A stretch of DNA of 20,984 nt. Origin: Methanobacterium sp. GTDB taxonomy: Archaea; Methanobacteriota; Methanobacteria; Methanobacteriales; Methanobacteriaceae. Shown in pieces: positions 15,365-20,984 of this stretch; the first letter of the stretch is position 1; each line of letters begins with the position of its first letter. The notes beneath the pieces are model-generated. The model was given only the letters and a program-made list of their open reading frames with translations. It did no database searches and was not told the origin of the DNA. The position numbers and the translations under genes were made by a program. Location of the stretch: the NCBI GenBank assembly GCA_009712615.1, contig WASR01000362.1, forward strand, positions 26,770-47,753, in the 5' to 3' direction.

Positions 15365-17062
15365 TTGGACAGTAGGAACACAGGAGATAAATTTGGAAAC
15401 TTTTTAAGAAGTAATCGAAGCACCCTTTTTTATCTGGTTCTTTTACTCATTATTACATGTTCAATCACGTACAGCAGAATAATGGTTCAAATAAAAATGG
15501 GACCAGTATCTGACAGTGTTGTTTTTCTTGCAAACGCCCTGACAATGGCGGGTCAAGGTACAGGATATTCTAACCTTCTGTTTCCACCATTTTTCTCATT
15601 TGTGGTATCTTTATTTTTCAGGATGGGCTACATCTACTCAAGCACCATTTTTTACATCGATGGGGCCTTTTTTGTATTGGGTGTTGTGGGACTTTATTTA
15701 CTTTTGAAGTTGAAGTTCAACGACATTGAAAGTTTTTTAGGGGCTTTGCTTTATGCAACATTTCCAATAATACTGGTTGTTTTTGGAGTGGGTCTATCAG
15801 ATCTGCCCGGTGTCTGCATCACGATATGGGCTTTTTATTTCCTTGTGCTGGCTGTTGAAAGGAATTCAAAATTTTTTTATCTGGCAGTTCCATTTTTTAT
15901 GCTGGCATTTTTAACCAGGTACAACAATGCACTCTTGATATTTCCATTTTTAATTTACCTTCTGATAAACAGGGAAAGAATTAACTATAAAAATTTAGCA
16001 GGAGGATTAGTAGCCGCTTTTTTGGTTATAATCCCTGTGTTCATATTTTTCTTTGAACAGTTTGGTAATGTGTTATATCCGTTTTTAAACTTCGCATCAT
16101 CATCAAACATGAGTACAGGGGCTACGGTAAATGCCTATTACAATCCCAATATTTACTTTTTCTTGGAAAAATTACCAGTTTTAATTGGAAATATAGGGTT
16201 TGTTATATTATTAGGAAGCATTTTAGCCCTATTCATTTACATCACTTGGAATTTGGTCCATGATGAAAGATTAAGATCATTAAAAACAGCTCTAAATCAG
16301 GAAATGATACTGTATAAATTACTGGCACTGTTTCTGACTATTTTGGTATTTTTGATTACCTTTGGAAAAATTCAGTACCTGGTGTCTGAGATTTTGTTTG
16401 TTATAATTGCTTTCATCTTAAATGAAATCCTAAAAATAGGGAATGTTAAACATTCAGATTTGCACACCCTGTTTTTATCGTGGTTTATGGCGTTTTTCAT
16501 ATTCCACAGCACATTCGTTCTTAAGGATGTGAGATACTTCATTGTCATGATTCCTCCAATTGCGTACTTCATGATCCTTGGTTTGAGTGAAATTTCAAAG
16601 CGGATTAAACTGGAATATAATGGAAGGAATATCACTTTCACACTTTTGGCAGTTATCATATCAATACTTGCAATTTCATCCGCTGTATCCCAGATGCCCC
16701 TTATAATGCAAGGCAATCAGGATAATGTATTATTTAATCAGGAAATTAGTTCTGCCAGTACTTGGATTTCAGTAAACGATCCAGGTTACAAAGATCAAGA
16801 AATTTATTCAGATCTATGGCCCAATTTCAGCTGGGAATTGAAGACAGATGTCAAACCTGTTCCAGTTTTTAAGGGTAACAATTCATTCTTTATAGGTGTT
16901 ATAAATTTCAGCTTTGATCAGGCGGACAGCGATAAATTCAACAGTTATCTTGTGAATAACAATGCAGATTACTACTTGAGCGTTAGACAAGGACTTAATT
17001 TAACTTCGTACACACCCGTTAAAAACTTTGGAGATTTGATCATCTACAAAAGGATACACTGA
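15365..17062 (+). CDS. GT-C membrane glycosyltransferase (GT39/ArnT-like), copy 1
   Basis: A 565-residue polytopic protein that probably transfers a sugar from a lipid-phosphate donor on the outer face of the membrane. About eleven hydrophobic segments fill residues 18-450. The loop after TM1 holds GPVSDS, whose Asp is a candidate catalytic base of GT-C enzymes, and FGVGLSDLPG and AFLTRYNNALL mark later conserved loops. A soluble domain of about 115 residues ends the protein (STWISVNDPGYKDQEIYSDL, NADYYLSVRQGLNLTSYTP) and carries N-x-S/T sequons. There is no WWDYG motif, so it is not AglB. TTG 15365 is set by GGTGAT at 15354-15359. It is a close paralogue of the next gene. Class is likely; donor and acceptor are unknown. 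Confidence 0.8.
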   Translation: MDSRNTGDKFGNFLRSNRSTLFYLVLLLIITCSITYSRIMVQIKMGPVSDSVVFLANALTMAGQGTGYSNLLFPPFFSFVVSLFFRMGYIYSSTIFYIDGAFFVLGVVGLYLLLKLKFNDIESFLGALLYATFPIILVVFGVGLSDLPGVCITIWAFYFLVLAVERNSKFFYLAVPFFMLAFLTRYNNALLIFPFLIYLLINRERINYKNLAGGLVAAFLVIIPVFIFFFEQFGNVLYPFLNFASSSNMSTGATVNAYYNPNIYFFLEKLPVLIGNIGFVILLGSILALFIYITWNLVHDERLRSLKTALNQEMILYKLLALFLTILVFLITFGKIQYLVSEILFVIIAFILNEILKIGNVKHSDLHTLFLSWFMAFFIFHSTFVLKDVRYFIVMIPPIAYFMILGLSEISKRIKLEYNGRNITFTLLAVIISILAISSAVSQMPLIMQGNQDNVLFNQEISSASTWISVNDPGYKDQEIYSDLWPNFSWELKTDVKPVPVFKGNNSFFIGVINFSFDQADSDKFNSYLVNNNADYYLSVRQGLNLTSYTPVKNFGDLIIYKRIH

Positions 17063-17102
17063 ACCGGTATTGAACCTGGTAAGAATAATATCTGATGAAT
17101 AA

Positions 17103-17129
17103 CCACTAGAAATAATTCTTGACTAGTGG
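17103..17129. repeat. inverted repeat between the two GT-C genes
   Basis: CCACTAG (17103-17109) and CTAGTGG (17123-17129) form a perfect 7-bp inverted repeat with a 13-nt spacer. No T-run follows. It could end the first transcript or regulate the second copy. Confidence 0.4.
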
Positions 17130-17191
17130 AATTTATTAATATGAAAAATCAACCTTAACATTAATTAGAATAATTGGGACGGGTGTATTTT

Positions 17192-18910
17192 TTGAGTAAA
17201 ACTAATGCAGATTCAACAAGTAGGGCAACGACCATCAAAGATTTACTGTACAAATATAAATTTTCCATGATTTATCTGGTTTTACTCGTAATCATAGTTA
17301 GTACAGTCACCTACTTTAGAATTTTGGCACAAATTGAGATAGGGCCCATATCCGACAGTTTTGACTTTCTTTCAAATGCTTTAGTTTATGCAGGACAAGG
17401 CATGGGATATGCAGATTTATTAAGACCTCCATTCTTTGGATTTTTAATTTCACTTGTATTCCGAATGGGTTACATTTCCACCAATGCAGTATTTTACATG
17501 GATGGGCTGCTTTTTATTCTTGGAGTAATTGGATTGTATTTCCTACTTAAACTACGCTTCAACGATCTTGAAAGTTTTTTAGGAGCTTTACTTTATGCAA
17601 CGTTTCCCATTGTAATAACCATTTTGGGAGTAGGCTTTTCTGATCTTGCAAGTGTTTCCATTACAATTTGGGCAATATACTTCACTGTTCTTGCGGTAAA
17701 GAAGGATTCAAAATATTTTTATCTTTCATTTCCCCTATTGATGATGGCATTTTTAACTAGGTACAATAATGCACTCCTTATATTCCCGGTCTTCCTGTAC
17801 TTATTGATGAATAAAGATAAAATTAATATCAAACAAGTTATCATGGGTATGGGGCTTTCAATTTTAATAATTGCGCCTGTTCTGATATTTTTCTATCAAG
17901 AGTATGGGAGTATTATTTACCCATTTATTAATTTTGGAGCTTCATCAGCAGCAGTAACAGGTTCAACAGAAACTTTTGCATATAATCCAGATGTATTCTT
18001 TTTTGTAGAGAACTTTCCAAGTTTAGTGGGACTTCAAGGAATTTTTGTCATATTAATGATTATATTCGGTGGTTTAGCATTATCCTTGTACAAGTTCATT
18101 AAAAAAGATTTGAAATGGAGTGAAACTGCAAAATTAGCTTTGGATAACAGATTAACACATATTAAATTAGTGATTCTGTTAGGTTTAATAATTATATTTG
18201 TAGGAACTTTTGGAAAGCTATTTTACATGGTAAATGAAGTTTTATTTTTCATCATTGCTTATTTAACCTTCGATATCACTCGAAATTTGAATACGAAACA
18301 TTTAAATCTGAATTGGATGTTTTTCGCATGGTTTATGACATTTTTCATATTCAACAGCATATTTGTGATGAAAGATCTTCGATACTTTGTTATGATGGCC
18401 CCTCCGGTAGCTTACTTCATGATACTTGGTTTGAGCGAAATATCCCAAAGGATTCCACTCAAGTTTAAAAATAGAAATATCATATTTCCCACAGTTGCGA
18501 TATTAATAACAATTATCATGCTATTCTCAACTGCATCTCAAATTCCGGAAATAGTGAGCTCTAACCAAGATAAAAAAGTAATTGATTACGAACTTAAAGA
18601 ATCTAGCCAATGGTTTATTAACTACGATCCTAATTATAAGAATCAAAATATCTACTCAGATTTAGGACCAAACTACAGTTGGTATCTTAAAACTGATGTA
18701 AAAACTGTACCCATATTTAAGGATAATCAAACATTTGCAAATGGTGTAAAAAATGAAACATTTAACCAGGCAGATAGTGATCAGTATAATAACTTCTTGA
18801 TTACAAACAAAGCAGATTACTACCTAAGTTTACGAGAAGGACTTAATCTAACATCTTACACAGCTGTAAAACAGATTGGAGATGTTACAATATACAAAAG
18901 AAATAATTAA
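17192..18910 (+). CDS. GT-C membrane glycosyltransferase (GT39/ArnT-like), copy 2
   Basis: A polytopic protein of 572 residues, the same layout as copy 1: a short polar N-terminus, about eleven membrane segments and a soluble C-terminal domain ending GLNLTSYTAVKQIGDVTIYK. The two copies share long identical runs such as ESFLGALLYATFPI and AFLTRYNNALLIFP, and GPISDS keeps the candidate catalytic Asp. Differences gather in the middle membrane segments and the loop after ASSAAVTGSTETFAYNPDVF, where acceptor specificity may differ. TTG 17192 is chosen because GGGTG (17181-17185) lies 6 nt upstream; frames from 17174 or GTG 17183 would put the ribosome site inside the gene. The next gene starts 11 nt downstream, so the two are in one operon. 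Confidence 0.8.
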   Translation: MSKTNADSTSRATTIKDLLYKYKFSMIYLVLLVIIVSTVTYFRILAQIEIGPISDSFDFLSNALVYAGQGMGYADLLRPPFFGFLISLVFRMGYISTNAVFYMDGLLFILGVIGLYFLLKLRFNDLESFLGALLYATFPIVITILGVGFSDLASVSITIWAIYFTVLAVKKDSKYFYLSFPLLMMAFLTRYNNALLIFPVFLYLLMNKDKINIKQVIMGMGLSILIIAPVLIFFYQEYGSIIYPFINFGASSAAVTGSTETFAYNPDVFFFVENFPSLVGLQGIFVILMIIFGGLALSLYKFIKKDLKWSETAKLALDNRLTHIKLVILLGLIIIFVGTFGKLFYMVNEVLFFIIAYLTFDITRNLNTKHLNLNWMFFAWFMTFFIFNSIFVMKDLRYFVMMAPPVAYFMILGLSEISQRIPLKFKNRNIIFPTVAILITIIMLFSTASQIPEIVSSNQDKKVIDYELKESSQWFINYDPNYKNQNIYSDLGPNYSWYLKTDVKTVPIFKDNQTFANGVKNETFNQADSDQYNNFLITNKADYYLSLREGLNLTSYTAVKQIGDVTIYKRNN

Positions 18911-18921
18911 TTATAGATAAT

Positions 18922-20103
18922 ATGAAAATTGGAGTAATCACCTCAGCCTATCCTGAACATGAAGATGATCCTCATGGTATTTTTGTCCACAGGCTGATGA
19001 GGGAAGTCAGTAAACAGGGTCATGAAGTACATGTGCTAGCACCTTACACTGGAGATAAAACAGACTATCAATTAGACGGAGTTCACGTTCAAAAATTCAA
19101 CTACTTTTATCCCAAGAGATTTCAGAAATTAGCGGGAAGATCCGGTATGATAGATAATGTTAAGGAAGGATTTTTTGTTAAAGTTCAGTTTTTATCATTC
19201 CTACTTTTTAATGTAATAAATTCCTGTAGAAAATTTAGAGATATGGATGTTGTGCATGTTCAATGGCCAATACCAAATGGTTTAGGAGTTTTATTCCTTA
19301 AATGGATATATAATGTGCCTTATCTTAGTACAGTATATGGGGAAGAAGTCTATCTTTCAATGAGATATCATGTAACCTACGTTCTAAAATTTTTACTCCG
19401 TGGCTCATCTAACATTATAACCATAAGTAACGCTACTTATGAGGCTTGTTTAAATATTGGATTGTCAGAAAGCAAACTGGATATCATACCATTCGGAGTG
19501 GACACTTCTTTTTATAAACCTTTAAGTGTCATTAAAGACGAGGAAAGCTTTCAAATCTTATCTGTAGGATATTTAATTGAAAGAAAGGGATTTATATATT
19601 TGATCAGTTCAATTAAAGAGGTTCTAAAGGAACATAAAAATATAAAGTTGAAAATAGTTGGGTCTGGTCCTCAAGAACAGCAGATAAAAGATCACATATC
19701 CAAATTGAAATTGGAAGACCATGTAGAAATCCATGGCAATATAACTGATGAAGAGTTGCTTAACATGTACAACTCTTCAAATCTCTTTATCTTACCATCA
19801 ATTGTTGATTCACAGGGTAACACTGAAGGTTTAGGGGTAGTTTTAATTGAAGCTATGGCATGTGGACTGCCTGTTATAGGTTCAAATATTGGCGGAATCA
19901 CAGATATTATCCAAGATGGTGAGAATGGACTACTTGTCAATCAAAAAGACGTTTTTGGACTTTCAAAATCAATTATTAAATTGATCGAAAACCCAAACTT
20001 AAGAGAAAAGATTTCACTTAATGGTTATAAAAGTGTAAAAGCTAATTTTACTTGGGAAGTAATAGCCAAACAATATGATCATTTATACAAAAATGTAAAA
20101 TAG
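18922..20103 (+). CDS. GT4-family glycosyltransferase (GT-B fold)
   Basis: A 393-residue cytoplasmic retaining glycosyltransferase that adds a sugar from a nucleotide-sugar donor to a growing glycan. The N-terminal acceptor domain opens MKIGVITSAYPEHEDDPHGIF, with the glycine-rich stretch after the first strand replaced by PHGIF. The C-terminal donor domain has SVGYLIERKG (R221-K222, phosphate binding), KIVGSGP and the catalytic E302-x7-E310 (TEGLGVVLIEAMACG). GNITDEELLNMYNSSNLFILPS is also typical. Residues about 80-100 and 120-135 form hydrophobic helices that may dock on the membrane. The ribosome site is poor, and the 11-nt gap suggests translation coupled to the GT-C gene upstream. Sugar identity is not readable. 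Confidence 0.9.
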   Translation: MKIGVITSAYPEHEDDPHGIFVHRLMREVSKQGHEVHVLAPYTGDKTDYQLDGVHVQKFNYFYPKRFQKLAGRSGMIDNVKEGFFVKVQFLSFLLFNVINSCRKFRDMDVVHVQWPIPNGLGVLFLKWIYNVPYLSTVYGEEVYLSMRYHVTYVLKFLLRGSSNIITISNATYEACLNIGLSESKLDIIPFGVDTSFYKPLSVIKDEESFQILSVGYLIERKGFIYLISSIKEVLKEHKNIKLKIVGSGPQEQQIKDHISKLKLEDHVEIHGNITDEELLNMYNSSNLFILPSIVDSQGNTEGLGVVLIEAMACGLPVIGSNIGGITDIIQDGENGLLVNQKDVFGLSKSIIKLIENPNLREKISLNGYKSVKANFTWEVIAKQYDHLYKNVK

Positions 20104-20120
20104 AAATTCAGAGGATTTTC

Positions 20121-20756
20121 ATGTCAAAATATAACAATTTGAACAATTGTCCATACAGTGTACATCAGAGAATTATTGGCTCTATTGGACAAAATAAGAA
20201 TATTTTAGATGTAGGTTGTTCTGAAGGAACTCTTTCTAAAAAAATGAAGGAAAATGATTGCACAGTTATTGGTATTGAATTAGATGAAGAAGCAGCGAAA
20301 AAGGCTAGAAAATTCTGTAAAGAAGTATTAATTGGAGATGTTGAATCTGTTAAAATTAGTTCTGATTATGAAAATTATTTTGATATAATCCTTTTTGCAG
20401 ATATTTTAGAACATTTAAGAGAACCTTCAGACCTTCTAGTTCGATTTAGTAAATATCTAAAGGATGATGGATTAATAATAATATCTGTACCTAACATAGC
20501 GAACTGGAGAAAACGATTTCAATTGTTATTTGGTAAATTTGATTATCAAGAATATGGTATACTTGATAATAGTCATATAAAATTTTTTACAGAAAAATCA
20601 ACCAAAAACATGATAATGGAAGCAGGTTATGATATTGTACAATTTGATCTGACAGTGGGAGACATAAACGTATTTCCAAGATTATTTCATTCAATAGGAA
20701 GGGTTTGGCCAAATTTATTAGCTTTTCAATTTTTTGTAATTGCTGAAAAAAATTAA
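20121..20756 (+). CDS. SAM-dependent methyltransferase in the glycan cluster
   Basis: A 211-residue class I methyltransferase. Motif I is ILDVGCSEGTLS (28-39), the ribose-binding acid is E53 (GIELDEEAA), GDVESV is motif III-like, and DIILFADILEHLREPSDLL with LKDDGLIIISVPN forms motifs IV-VI. There is no SAM-recycling or fused transferase domain. In such clusters these enzymes usually methylate a sugar hydroxyl or a glycan end; small-molecule or lipid methylation is also possible. GAGGAT at 20111-20116 precedes the ATG by 4 nt. It starts 17 nt after the GT4 stop and so lies in the same operon. Confidence 0.88.
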   Translation: MSKYNNLNNCPYSVHQRIIGSIGQNKNILDVGCSEGTLSKKMKENDCTVIGIELDEEAAKKARKFCKEVLIGDVESVKISSDYENYFDIILFADILEHLREPSDLLVRFSKYLKDDGLIIISVPNIANWRKRFQLLFGKFDYQEYGILDNSHIKFFTEKSTKNMIMEAGYDIVQFDLTVGDINVFPRLFHSIGRVWPNLLAFQFFVIAEKN

Positions 20757-20762
20757 AATTTG

Positions 20763-20783
20763 ATATCAATTTGGAAGTGATAT
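20763..20783 (+). terminator. hairpin after the methyltransferase
   Basis: ATATCA (20763-20768) and TGATAT (20778-20783) form a perfect 6-bp stem 7 nt after the stop, followed by CTATTTTTACC. It probably ends the operon, and the next gene then has its own promoter in 20800-20900, which is AT-rich with no single clear TATA box. Confidence 0.35.
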
Positions 20784-20910
20784 TAACTGCTTTCCTATTT
20801 TTACCAACATTTAATTTATTTGATTAAAATATTAATACGGTATAGTAGCATTTTGGATATAATATTCCTCAAAATAAATTTTCAGAAAAATTATGTAAAA
20901 AGTGATTAAA

Positions 20911-20984
20911 TTGAATATGTATAAATCGTTTGTGAGGAGAATTGGCCTAATTGGAGTAACTAATTTTCTCGTGGCACTCAATAC
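20911..20984 (+). CDS. start of a probable polysaccharide flippase (Wzx/MATE-type), cut by the window edge
   Basis: Only the first 24 codons are in the window: TTG 20911, with AGTGAT (20901-20906) 4 nt upstream. The peptide NMYKSFVRRIGLIGVTNFLV is a basic start followed by the beginning of a membrane segment. From memory this matches the N-terminus of archaeal oligosaccharide flippases (polysaccharide biosynthesis proteins), and the location just after the glycan genes supports it. ATG 20917 is a less well-spaced start. A GtrA-like or other membrane protein cannot be excluded from so few residues. Confidence 0.5.
   Translation, partial: MNMYKSFVRRIGLIGVTNFLVALN

Noticed and set aside
15365..17062. 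AglB-type oligosaccharyltransferase
   Set aside because: No WWDYG motif, and the first-loop acidic motif and length fit a smaller GT-C enzyme better.

Overview
The window is chromosomal DNA from a methanogenic archaeon, most likely a mesophilic Methanobacterium or close relative (order Methanobacteriales). This rests on 2-phosphoglycerate kinase, an FprA-type F420H2 oxidase, an archaeal SRP (7S) RNA, a remnant of archaeal-type CoaD, BRE/TATA promoters, GGAGGTGAT-type ribosome binding sites and AT-rich genes that often start with TTG. It reads mostly as ordinary core genome. There are no insertion sequences, phage genes, CRISPR arrays or known defence modules.

Left part (1-5840). A broken DUF2096-like gene (in-frame TAA) is followed by a metallophosphoesterase. 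Then come 2-phosphoglycerate kinase and an overlapping CBS-domain protein. On the opposite strand lie a PiT phosphate transporter and an FprA flavodiiron oxidase, with a small unknown gene 25 nt downstream of fprA.

Middle part (5985-12213). The SRP RNA gene and tRNA-Ser(GCT) sit side by side on the + strand, and an AlkA-like DNA glycosylase starts only 24 nt after the tRNA. On the - strand lie a MocR/LysN-type aminotransferase and, separately, an aspartate-type aminotransferase followed by a QueG-like 4Fe-4S protein. An APC amino-acid permease diverges from the aspartate-type aminotransferase out of one short shared promoter region.

Right part (12210-20984). A B12-binding-type radical SAM protein ends on the same TTAA as the permease. 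Next come a 105-residue unknown protein, a coaD remnant that has lost its middle including the catalytic histidine motif, and a YjjX-type NTPase. From 15365 to the window edge is a surface-glycan cluster: two tandemly duplicated multi-membrane GT-C proteins, a GT4 glycosyltransferase, a methyltransferase and the first codons of a probable polysaccharide flippase. This set is consistent with building, modifying and exporting a lipid-linked or cell-wall glycan.

The observations most worth checking are the two broken genes (coaD should be essential), the tandem GT-C duplication, the SRP RNA-tRNA-Ser pair without an rRNA operon, and the palindrome in the fprA promoter. I did not find a clear new multi-gene system.
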